In this document: positions 28,082 through 35,041 of the stretch, piece by piece | How the letters are laid out: every line of letters begins with the position of its first letter | Position numbering within the stretch: the stretch's first letter is position 1 | Assembly (NCBI GenBank): GCA_964450405.1 | Contig: CAYVCQ010000004.1 | Span: 1-64,000, forward strand | Direction of reading: 5' to 3' | DNA: 64,000 bases | Source: WRGT01 sp964450405 | GTDB taxonomy: Bacteria > Spirochaetota > UBA4802 > UBA5550 | Notes under the pieces: model-generated | The model's database searches: none | The model's input: only the letters and a program-made list of their open reading frames with translations | What the model was told of the DNA's origin: nothing | Translations under genes and position numbers: made by a program

Positions 28082-28116
28082 AAAAAAAGCGTACTTAACC
28101 AGGTACGCTTTTTTTA
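28082..28116 (+). terminator. Rho-independent terminator of tRNA-Asn
   Basis: AAAAAAAGCGTAC and GTACGCTTTTTTT form a 13-base-pair hairpin with loop TTAACCAG, ending in a T-run. It sits 12 bases after the tRNA. Confidence 0.95.
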
Positions 28117-28206
28117 TTAATTTCATTTTATAAACTTCAGATATAATTGAATGAAAAACTCAAGTTTCTACCGGAATGCGCCGATAAAGAAACTGTGAGG
28201 TAAGAT

Positions 28207-28443
28207 ATGCTTAACGAGATAGGGATTACAAAACTTTCAAAATATCATTTTTACAAAAATGAGATTAACTTTTTCAATAAATATAAAAGTGAAATTATTA
28301 TGAAATTCGGAAGCACTGATAATCTGCCGCTGCAGATTAAATATAACATAGAAAGAGAAAAAGCACGTCTTGAAAGATACGCAAAGGAAAACGGAATTAA
28401 TGAAATAACAGAAGAAATTTTATCAGTAAACACAATCCAGTAG
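28207..28443 (+). CDS. Small protein with resemblance to the PCP-reductase C-terminal (PCP_red) domain
   Basis: A 78-residue protein with a good ribosome-binding site (GAGGT six bases before ATG). Its C-terminal half (PLQIKYNIEREKARLERYAK then ENGINEITEEIL) resembles the PCP_red helical domain pattern PFFVRxxVRxxxExYAxExGxxEITxEV. That domain occurs at the end of protochlorophyllide reductase subunit B and also as a free small protein in non-photosynthetic bacteria. The role of the stand-alone form is unknown. It is convergent with proB and separated from it by five bases. I am sure the gene is real, less so of the family. Confidence 0.7.
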   Translation: MLNEIGITKLSKYHFYKNEINFFNKYKSEIIMKFGSTDNLPLQIKYNIEREKARLERYAKENGINEITEEILSVNTIQ

Positions 28444-28448
28444 TAACA

Positions 28449-29555
28449 TTAAAGAATAATCATATCGTCTCTATTTATAACTTCATCAAAAAAATGCCCA
28501 TTGAGTAAGCTTTTTATCTCTGCTGTTTTTTTACCTTTTATTAAAAGTAGTTCATCCGATTTGTAATTAACTATCCCCTTTGCGATGATTCTGGTTTCTG
28601 CATCAGTTATTTCGACAATATCACCCATGTCAAATTTACCGGAAACATCTACAACACCGGTTGCTAAAAGAGATTTTTTTCTACCGACAAGTGCCTGAAC
28701 TGCTCCGTCATCTATTGCAATTGAACCTCTTGTTTTTCTCATGCTGATCCATTTTTTTCTTTCGGTAATTTTTACTTTTTCACCTGCAAAGAGAGTTCCT
28801 CTTCGTTCTCCGGACATTATTTTTGTCAGTATTCCGCTTTCTCCGCCGTCGGCAATTATCATTAAACCGCCAAAACGCATGATCATCTCTGCTGCATTCA
28901 CTTTGGTGATCATGCCTCCGGTACCATGGGCTGTTCCAGCTCCGCCTGCTCTTTGGCGAAGATCATCTGTGATTTTAAATATTTCATAAATCGGTTCTGG
29001 ATCATCCAGTTCATGGTAAAACCCATCAATATCACTTAGTAAAATAAGAAGATCAGCCTCAATGAGATTAAACACATGGGCGGATAATGTGTCATTATCG
29101 CCGAATTTAATTTCAGAAACGGTTACAGTATCATTTTCATTTATTACAGGAATAACATTCATTTTGAATAATGCATCAAGTGCATTTCGCGCATTTAAAA
29201 AACGTTTACGGCTTCTCATATCATCTTCAGTTAGAAGTATCTGGCCAATATTATGACCGAGTTTATCAAAACACTTTCTGTATTCATTCATTAAAACGGC
29301 CTGACCGACTGCTGCGAGAGCCTGTTTTTCGGGGATAGAGAGATTAGTTCTGCTTAAGTTTAAAACACCTGCGCCGGTTGAGATTGCACCTGATGTGACA
29401 ATTGCCACATCATACCCCATTTTTTTTAAATTAGAAATATCCGTGGCGAATTTTGAAATTTTTAGCGAAGAGATGTTGTCAGATTCAGTGATAGAGGATG
29501 ATCCTATTTTAACCACAATCCGTTTAGTCTTCAGAAAAAAATCACTCCGCTGCAT
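28449..29555 (-). CDS. proB: Glutamate 5-kinase with PUA domain (ProB)
   Basis: First enzyme of proline synthesis: phosphorylates glutamate with ATP. The amino-acid-kinase domain (about 1-255) has RIVVKIGSSSITESDN, VAIVTSGAISTGAGVL, VIPVINENDTVTVSEIKFGD and HGTGGMITKVNAAEMIMRFG. A PUA domain follows at about 275-355 (GSIAIDDGAVQALVGRKKSL), typical of ProB. At 368 residues it has the normal long form. Its start overlaps obg by 14 bases, so it is translated from the same message. No proA is adjacent. Confidence 0.96.
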   Translation of the reverse strand: MQRSDFFLKTKRIVVKIGSSSITESDNISSLKISKFATDISNLKKMGYDVAIVTSGAISTGAGVLNLSRTNLSIPEKQALAAVGQAVLMNEYRKCFDKLGHNIGQILLTEDDMRSRKRFLNARNALDALFKMNVIPVINENDTVTVSEIKFGDNDTLSAHVFNLIEADLLILLSDIDGFYHELDDPEPIYEIFKITDDLRQRAGGAGTAHGTGGMITKVNAAEMIMRFGGLMIIADGGESGILTKIMSGERRGTLFAGEKVKITERKKWISMRKTRGSIAIDDGAVQALVGRKKSLLATGVVDVSGKFDMGDIVEITDAETRIIAKGIVNYKSDELLLIKGKKTAEIKSLLNGHFFDEVINRDDMIIL

Positions 29556-30537
29556 TGCATTTCTCCATTAATTTTCTGATTTCAGAATATAACAGTTTTA
29601 ACTTATCATCCAGTAAAACAGAAATTGGAATTACATCTCCTCCAAGTTCTTTAATTTTAGATGATAGTTCATCATCTGTGATAAGATCAATTTTTGAAAG
29701 GATAATTTTACTCTCTTTATTAAGAAGTTCAGGATTGTATGTATTAAGTTCGCTTTTCAGCAATTCAAGGCTATACAGGAGATCTTCCTCAGATGAATCT
29801 ATAATATACAGTATGCATTTTACTCTCTCGATATGCTGAAGAAATGAAAGACCCAGACCATGCCCAAGGTGTGCACCCTCTATTATTCCCGGGATATCAG
29901 CAATCTTGTATACCGTACTGTCGCTGTATTCAACAACTCCAAGATTTGGTATAAGCGTTGTAAAAGGATAATCCCCGATTTTAGGATTTGCATTTGTAAT
30001 TGCTCCCAGAAGTGTTGACTTACCTGCATTAGGAAGCCCCACAAGCCCTATATCGGCAATCAATTTCAGATTAAGGTTGGCAAGTACTTCGTCGCCAGGT
30101 TTGCCTGTCTGTGCGAATCGTGGCGTCTGGTGGGTAGATGATTTAAAAAAGGCATTTCCCTTTCCGCCAATTCCACCGGTTGCAATTTTGAATGGGATGT
30201 CTTCTTCAAGAAGGTCAACAATAACTTCATTTGTTTCGGCATTATAGACAACGGTTCCCGGAGGGACATTGATTACAAGATCCTCGCCATCTTTCCCGTG
30301 CATATTTGCACCGGCTCCATGTTCACCGTTACCTGCTTTATATACTCTGTCGGAAAAAAAATGTGATAGATTGTAGAATCTTCTATCGGCTACGATATAA
30401 ACATCGCCGCCCTTTCCGCCGTCTCCGCCATCTGGTCCGCCATATGGGATATATTTCTCTTTTCTGAACGCAACAGATCCCGGGCCGCCATTTCCCGCTT
30501 TTATATGTATAGTTATAATATCTGTAAATTTTGCCAC
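29542..30537 (-). CDS. obg: GTPase Obg/CgtA
   Basis: Essential GTPase for late 50S assembly and stress response. The glycine-rich Obg fold occupies residues 1-158 (HIKAGNGGPGSVAFRKEKYI, GPDGGDGGKGGDVYIVADR). The G domain has G1 GLPNAGKST, G2/switch DYPFTTLIPNLGVV, G3 DIPGIIEGAHLGHGLG and G4 SKID. At 331 residues it lacks the long C-terminal tail of some homologues. It follows rpmA, the usual rplU-rpmA-obg order, but a terminator-like hairpin lies between rpmA and obg. Confidence 0.97.
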   Translation of the reverse strand: MAKFTDIITIHIKAGNGGPGSVAFRKEKYIPYGGPDGGDGGKGGDVYIVADRRFYNLSHFFSDRVYKAGNGEHGAGANMHGKDGEDLVINVPPGTVVYNAETNEVIVDLLEEDIPFKIATGGIGGKGNAFFKSSTHQTPRFAQTGKPGDEVLANLNLKLIADIGLVGLPNAGKSTLLGAITNANPKIGDYPFTTLIPNLGVVEYSDSTVYKIADIPGIIEGAHLGHGLGLSFLQHIERVKCILYIIDSSEEDLLYSLELLKSELNTYNPELLNKESKIILSKIDLITDDELSSKIKELGGDVIPISVLLDDKLKLLYSEIRKLMEKCNAAE

Positions 30538-30553
30538 TTAAATTGCTCCCTTA

Positions 30554-30587
30554 GAAAAACAAAATCGCGTATGAAATCATACGCGAT
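30554..30587 (-). terminator. Intrinsic terminator or attenuator between rpmA and obg
   Basis: On the minus strand ATCGCGTATG and CATACGCGAT form a ten-base-pair hairpin with a four-base loop, followed by TTTGTTTTTC. It lies about 40 bases after the rpmA stop and before obg. It would end or reduce transcription from the ribosomal genes before obg-proB. Confidence 0.8.
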
Positions 30588-30628
30588 AATAATATAATAA
30601 TTCAGTTTTATTTAATTTCAAGTATGAA

Positions 30629-30886
30629 TCAGACTGCTGGATAAACAGATACCTTTTTTCTTGTTTTGTCATATCTTTCAAATGTAACATATCCATCAAC
30701 AGTTGCAAAAAGAGTGTCGTCTCCGCCTTTACCAACATTATTACCAGGATGAACTTTTGTTCCTCTCTGTCTTACAATGATGGTTCCGCTTTTAATTAAC
30801 TCACCGCCGAATCTTTTTACTCCAAGTCTTTGAGAATTTGAATCTCTTCCGTTTCTGGTGGATCCGCCACCTTTCTTATGTGCCAT
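30629..30886 (-). CDS. rpmA: 50S ribosomal protein L27
   Basis: The 85-residue L27 is complete: MAHKKGGGSTRNGRDSNSQR then LGVKRFGGELIKSGTIIVRQ and RGTKVHPGNNVGKGGDDTLF. The N-terminal arm reaches the peptidyl-transferase centre. It begins directly at AHKKGGGS with no cleavable extension. The next upstream in-frame codons include TGA, so no longer form is possible. It follows prp and rplU. Confidence 0.98.
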   Translation of the reverse strand: MAHKKGGGSTRNGRDSNSQRLGVKRFGGELIKSGTIIVRQRGTKVHPGNNVGKGGDDTLFATVDGYVTFERYDKTRKKVSVYPAV

Positions 30887-30897
30887 AACGCAGCTCC

Positions 30898-31257
30898 TTA
30901 ATCATTGACAAATTCAATTTTGATTTTATCAGGATACTCACCTTTAATTTCCATATAACCGATTAAAAGTGATTCAAACAACAATTTTAATTTAGACTTA
31001 TCTTCAGCAGAAACATCTTCTAAAGCAATTAAAGTACTTATGAATCCGTCATTTCTGCTTATCTTCTGTTTTATCTTAAGTACTCTGGCAACAGTCAGTA
31101 TAAAAGTCTGAGAAAGAACTGATATTGCCGAACAGAGAATATCACTACCTTTTTTATTTAAACCGGAATGACCCGATATCTCTAAATAAATATTACTTCT
31201 GTTTTTTAAATCGATTTCATTATCAAAAACAATATTTTTAATAATTATTGTAATCAA
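30898..31257 (-). CDS. prp: Ribosomal-processing cysteine protease Prp
   Basis: A small 119-residue protein between rplU and rpmA. The Prp signature is present: the catalytic-type histidine in EISGHSGLNKKGSDILCSAI and the cysteine in DILCSAISVLSQTF, in the family spacing GHxG...DIxCxxxS. In Firmicutes Prp removes an N-terminal extension from L27. Here L27 has no such extension, so its substrate or job may differ. It starts one to three bases after the rplU stop, so the genes are tightly coupled. Confidence 0.88.
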   Translation of the reverse strand: MITIIIKNIVFDNEIDLKNRSNIYLEISGHSGLNKKGSDILCSAISVLSQTFILTVARVLKIKQKISRNDGFISTLIALEDVSAEDKSKLKLLFESLLIGYMEIKGEYPDKIKIEFVND

Positions 31258-31259
31258 TT

Positions 31260-31571
31260 TTAACTTGCAGTTACATCACTGATTTTAATTTGTGAATAAA
31301 TTGCTCTATGACCGATTGTTCTGGTGTAATTTTTTCTTTTCTTAAACTTAATACCGAAAACTTTATTACCTTTTATTTCACCAAGAACTTCAGCTTTAAT
31401 TTTAACATTAGTTAAATAGGGTTTGCCTATACGAATGTCATCATTGTTAGAATAAAGAAGAACTTTATCAAGAGTAATGCTGCTTTCAGTTTTCTTCAGT
31501 CTATCTACGTTTACTATTGCATCTTTTTCGAGTTTATACTGCTTACCAGCTATTTCAACTATTGCGTACAT
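31260..31571 (-). CDS. rplU: 50S ribosomal protein L21
   Basis: The 103-residue L21 is complete, with YAIVEIAGKQYKLEKDAIVN, VLLYSNNDDIRIGKPYL and the conserved end KVFGIKFKKRKNYTRTIGHR. It heads the rplU-prp-rpmA unit and lies 58 bases downstream of the CAT-anticodon tRNA on the same strand, with only a weak hairpin between them. Confidence 0.97.
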   Translation of the reverse strand: MYAIVEIAGKQYKLEKDAIVNVDRLKKTESSITLDKVLLYSNNDDIRIGKPYLTNVKIKAEVLGEIKGNKVFGIKFKKRKNYTRTIGHRAIYSQIKISDVTAS

Positions 31572-31629
31572 TTCGTTATCCTTTCATTCAACTTAATGAT
31601 AAAACTAAAGAGATCTAAACCTCTTTTTT

Positions 31630-31703
31630 TGGGCCCACAAGGAATTGAACCTTGGACCTACTGATTATGAGTCAGCCGCTCTAACCAACTGAGCTATGGG
31701 CCC
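31630..31703 (-). tRNA. tRNA with CAT anticodon (elongator Met or Ile2)
   Basis: A full 74-base cloverleaf on the minus strand. The acceptor GGGCCCA pairs with TGGGCCC. The D arm is AGCTCAGTTGGTTAGAGC, and the anticodon stem CTGA/TCAG holds loop CTCATAA (anticodon at 31667-31669). The T arm is CAAGGTTCAATTCCTTG. CCA is not encoded. It is not an initiator: the first acceptor pair G-C is normal for elongators. A CAT anticodon is shared by elongator Met and lysidine-modified Ile2 tRNAs; a covariance model or the tilS-recognition features would be needed to decide. Confidence 0.93.
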
Positions 31704-31720
31704 TTTTTTAATGCATTAGC

Positions 31721-31750
31721 CATATATCTCTAACACTTTTTTTATGTCAA
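31721..31750 (-). promoter_or_regulatory. Sigma-70 promoter of the CAT-anticodon tRNA
   Basis: On the minus strand a perfect TTGACA (complement of 31745-31750) and TATATG (complement of 31721-31726) are 18 bases apart. They sit about 18 bases upstream of the tRNA. Because no strong terminator separates the tRNA from rplU, the promoter could also serve the ribosomal genes. Confidence 0.7.
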
Positions 31751-31789
31751 GAAAATATTGGAAAAAACCAATGAGACATAAGTAAATAT

Positions 31790-31864
31790 TCAAAAACTGA
31801 TAGTGAAATGTAATTACACGGCGCCTTTGGCGCGGAGGAAAGCATAATTACCTAAGGTTTTTGA
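31790..31864. repeat. Inverted-repeat element with CAAAAAC ends, copy A
   Basis: A 75-base element: TCAAAAACTGATAG at the left and CCTAAGGTTTTTGA at the right. The eight terminal bases are perfect inverted repeats. Inside are the hairpin GCGCC/GGCGC and the nested arms TAATTAC...TAATTA. A similar 77-base element lies at 41002-41078. Confidence 0.55.
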
Positions 31865-31882
31865 TCGTTACAGGCATAGAAT

Positions 31883-32446
31883 TTATCTTAGAACAAACTC
31901 CGTAATGTATGGATTGTTTTCATCATTACCGAATAGTTTCTTTTTATTCATCTCATCAGCGTCACTATATGCTTCAATTATACCAACAAAGTGTATAATT
32001 ACTGTAATGAAGAACAAAAATCCCGAAAGAAGCAGGTAGTTTTTAAATGCAATACTTCCAAGATCTGAGAGCATTGTTTTAACCATAAAGTAACCGGTAG
32101 CAGTATAGCCTACACCGGCTGCAAGACAGAAACCTATACCCTTTACGTCATTGTTGAGATAAAAATGTCCTCCACCGGGCATTACTACCGAAAGAAGACA
32201 TGCAAGCCTGGGGCTTACTTCATCTTTTTCACTTTTTTTTTCAACGGGTGGTTTTTCTTTTTCAAGAGGTTTTTTCTCTTCAATATTCTTTTTATTTAAT
32301 GTTTCCGGATCATTGCTTTTTTTTACAGTCTCAACATCCTGCTTTTCAGGTTTTATCTCACCAAGGGTTAAGGCCGACAAAGATGGAATACAATAAATAC
32401 TCATAAAAAAAATAAGAATTGTTATAAGTGAAATAGTTTTTTTCAT
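31883..32446 (-). CDS. Exported membrane protein with Lys/Glu-rich linker
   Basis: A 187-residue protein. A signal peptide or anchor (residues 1-25, ending SLSA) is followed by a lysine/glutamate/proline-rich linker (EEKKPLEKEKPPVEKKSEKD, about 45-75). Then comes a small membrane domain: PRLACLLSVVMPGGGHFYLN is the pattern of DUF5683 or TM2-like proteins (LSxxxPGxGxxYxxxxxKG), with two further helices (GIGFCLAAGVGYTATGYFMV and LLLSGFLFFITVIIHFVGII). Function unknown. It is upstream of the tRNA on the same strand. Confidence 0.75.
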   Translation of the reverse strand: MKKTISLITILIFFMSIYCIPSLSALTLGEIKPEKQDVETVKKSNDPETLNKKNIEEKKPLEKEKPPVEKKSEKDEVSPRLACLLSVVMPGGGHFYLNNDVKGIGFCLAAGVGYTATGYFMVKTMLSDLGSIAFKNYLLLSGFLFFITVIIHFVGIIEAYSDADEMNKKKLFGNDENNPYITEFVLR

Positions 32447-32471
32447 ATATTATCTCTTTAAAATATTGGTG

Positions 32472-33539
32472 CTACAAAAATGAAACCCTATTTCTTCCTT
32501 CTTCTTTAGAAACATATAAAGCTCTATCGGCACGTTCAACAAGAGTCTTTTTTGTCTGATCGATTGCCGGATCAAATTGAGCGACTCCAACTGATATAGT
32601 TACATTCAGCACCTCTTCATTAAACCTTAGTGAAGAGGATTCAATTGCTGATCTGATCCTTTCAGCAACAATGATTGCTTCATTTATATCAGTTTTTGGG
32701 AGGATAACTGCAAATTCCTCACCGCCATATCGTGCACCTATATCTATAAGTCTGATATTATCTTTAAAGACTGATGCTACATTTTTTAAAACTTCATCCC
32801 CGGCAACATGACCGTAATTATCATTAAAATTCTTAAAATGATCAATATCCGCCATTATAAGCGAAAGAGGTCTGTCGTATTTTATAGATCTGTTTATCTC
32901 TTCAACTAGAATTGTCTGAAAATAATGATGTATTTTAAGTTTTGTCATCATATCGGTTGTAGCCATTTCGTAAAGTCTTGCGTTACTGATAGCTACTCCG
33001 GCAAGCGATGCAATGTTAAGAATATATTCTTTCTCATACTCTGTAAAGGGCTCATCATTTATTCTATCACCAAGAACAATAATACCATTAATTTCACCTT
33101 TGCTCATCAAAGGAACAATGATTTCAGGTTTAAGAATATTCATGATTTCTGAAGATTCATCTTCTTTTTCACTGATTATCTCTTTATATGTGTAGCATCT
33201 GGTGTCGCTTTCAATAAATTTTATCAGCGGAGAGTTTATTGGAAAAGAATATTCGATAGTATGATCAAGATCAAAACCTTTATAATTTCGATGAAGTGTA
33301 AATTTTTCTCCGCCAAGCACTTTTACAAGAAAAATACCTGCATTCATAAGCTGCAGCTGGCCCATACATGTCAGCAGAATGGAATCGATAAGAATATTGT
33401 AATCAAGAGTGGAATTAAGTCCCTTGCCTATTTCAATAAGCTGATGAAGATCGTATATTTTTTTTTCGTACAGCTCTATTATCTCAGGGAGTTTCATATC
33501 ACTGTCAGATTTATCAAATGGATCCATTGTAATCCTCAC
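32472..33539 (-). CDS. Diguanylate cyclase with GAF sensor
   Basis: Makes cyclic di-GMP from two GTP. The N-terminal half (about 15-185) is a GAF domain (LIEIGKGLNSTLDYNILIDS ... EYILNIASLAGVAISNARLY), a soluble ligand or redox sensor. The GGDEF domain (about 195-355) has DMMTKLKIHHYF, SLIMADIDHFKNFNDNYGHV and the active signature RYGGEEFAVILP. The glutamate in GGEEF is an accepted active variant. I see no obvious RxxD inhibitory site directly before the signature. There is no signal peptide, so it works in the cytoplasm. It signals probably to motility or surface genes, in line with the two chemoreceptors in the window. Confidence 0.93.
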   Translation of the reverse strand: MRITMDPFDKSDSDMKLPEIIELYEKKIYDLHQLIEIGKGLNSTLDYNILIDSILLTCMGQLQLMNAGIFLVKVLGGEKFTLHRNYKGFDLDHTIEYSFPINSPLIKFIESDTRCYTYKEIISEKEDESSEIMNILKPEIIVPLMSKGEINGIIVLGDRINDEPFTEYEKEYILNIASLAGVAISNARLYEMATTDMMTKLKIHHYFQTILVEEINRSIKYDRPLSLIMADIDHFKNFNDNYGHVAGDEVLKNVASVFKDNIRLIDIGARYGGEEFAVILPKTDINEAIIVAERIRSAIESSSLRFNEEVLNVTISVGVAQFDPAIDQTKKTLVERADRALYVSKEEGRNRVSFL

Positions 33540-33669
33540 ATTAAAATTCTAAATTTAGCATAAACAAACCTAACTTTCGCAATTACTCAGAAAAAACCGG
33601 GCTATTAATGTTTCCCCAGCGCTTACAACGCTGTGGTAACAGCTTTTATCACCGGATTATGGTTAGTTG

Positions 33670-34296
33670 CTAACTTTCTTTATTAACACTATTACTAAGT
33701 CTCGAAAAGTTTTCAATAATTTTCAATCCTGACATGTGGCTTTTTTCAGGATGGAATTGCGACGCTATGAGATTTTTTTTACCGACTATGCAAGGGAAAA
33801 CTCTTCCATAATCAGACGTCCCGACTATCCAGTCAGAATCGCTTATTACCGGATAATATGAATGAATAAAATAAAAGTAACTTAAATCATTAATACCGTT
33901 TAAAAAAACAGAATTCTTTTTCAGCTCAACCTGATTCCAGCCCATATGAGGAACCTTAAGTTCATCTGACGGGAACTTAACAACCTTCCCCGGTATAATA
34001 TCAAGTCCTCCGGTGTACGAAAACTCATCACTCCCCGAAAACAGAAGCTGATAACCAAGACATATCCCTAAAAAAAATCCATCATTTTTAATATAACTCT
34101 TTAATGGATTAATCCAATTATTTTTTTCCAGATTCTCCATAGCCTGAGGAAAAGCGCCATCTCCAGGGAGAACAACACCTGTGGATTCGTAAATCGAGTC
34201 AGGATTGCTGCTTACCACAACCTTGTCGGTATATAACTCAAAGGCTTTCGTAACTGATCTTAAATTACCCATACCATAATCAATTACCGTAATCAT
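33670..34296 (-). CDS. hisH: Imidazole glycerol phosphate synthase, glutaminase subunit HisH
   Basis: The glutamine amidotransferase partner of HisF in histidine synthesis. The motifs are IDYGMGNLRSVTKAFE, VVLPGDGAFPQAM, the nucleophile LGICLGYQLLF (with its cysteine), PHMGWNQV and the His-Glu pair SQFHPEKSHMSG. At 208 residues it is normal. Its ATG shares one base with the hisB stop, so they are translated in series. hisF and hisA are not in the window. Confidence 0.96.
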   Translation of the reverse strand: MITVIDYGMGNLRSVTKAFELYTDKVVVSSNPDSIYESTGVVLPGDGAFPQAMENLEKNNWINPLKSYIKNDGFFLGICLGYQLLFSGSDEFSYTGGLDIIPGKVVKFPSDELKVPHMGWNQVELKKNSVFLNGINDLSYFYFIHSYYPVISDSDWIVGTSDYGRVFPCIVGKKNLIASQFHPEKSHMSGLKIIENFSRLSNSVNKES

Positions 34297-34886
34297 TAAA
34301 TAGAGCCCTTTGTTGAAGGGATGGCCCCTTTGAGAGATTCATCTATAGACGAGCTGTTATATAGAGCCAGTCCGAGTGCTTTAAAAATTGATTCATGTAT
34401 ATGATGTCTATTATCTCCATATTTTTGTTCAATGTGGAGATTTATTTCGGCATTATCTGAAAATGATCGTAAAAATTCAAGAGTCAGCTCTTCACTGTAA
34501 TCTTTAATGTATCCCTTTAGATCTACACCGGTATATTTAAAGAAAGGTCTTCCTGAGAGATCTACTGCTGCAAGTGTCAGCGCATCGTCCATTGGTATAA
34601 TTACGTGTCCAAACCGTTTTATCCCGGATTTATTTCCCAGTGCTTCTTTATATGCTCTGCCCAGACATATACCTATATCCTCAACAGTGTGGTGATCATC
34701 AACATGGATATCACCTGTACATTTTATTTCTACATAAAAACGCCCATGTCTCGCCATGGAATTAAGCATATGATCAAAGAAAGATACCCCGGATTGGATA
34801 TTTGACGCTGAAGGTTTATCCAGGTTGATTTCGATCCTTATATCTGTTTCGAGAGTTTTTCTTTCTACAATAGAAATTCTATCCAT
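34296..34886 (-). CDS. hisB: Imidazoleglycerol-phosphate dehydratase HisB (monofunctional)
   Basis: The Mn-dependent dehydratase of histidine synthesis, 196 residues without the phosphatase domain of enterobacterial HisB. The motifs are SGVSFFDHMLNSMARHGRF, GDIHVDDHHTVEDIGICLG and the metal-binding GDNRHHIHESIFKALG. It is the first gene of the hisB-hisH pair. Confidence 0.97.
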   Translation of the reverse strand: MDRISIVERKTLETDIRIEINLDKPSASNIQSGVSFFDHMLNSMARHGRFYVEIKCTGDIHVDDHHTVEDIGICLGRAYKEALGNKSGIKRFGHVIIPMDDALTLAAVDLSGRPFFKYTGVDLKGYIKDYSEELTLEFLRSFSDNAEINLHIEQKYGDNRHHIHESIFKALGLALYNSSSIDESLKGAIPSTKGSI

Positions 34887-35041
34887 CTGTTATACTTTCC
34901 TTTAGAACAGAGTTCTTTAATTATATTTTACAGTATAGGTGTAAAGATATTTTCAATACAACCAGCATATACAAAATTAATTAAATCATATTGTACCTAT
35001 TCAGTCAAGTCTTAAAACGGACCATGTTTATATGGCCGCGT

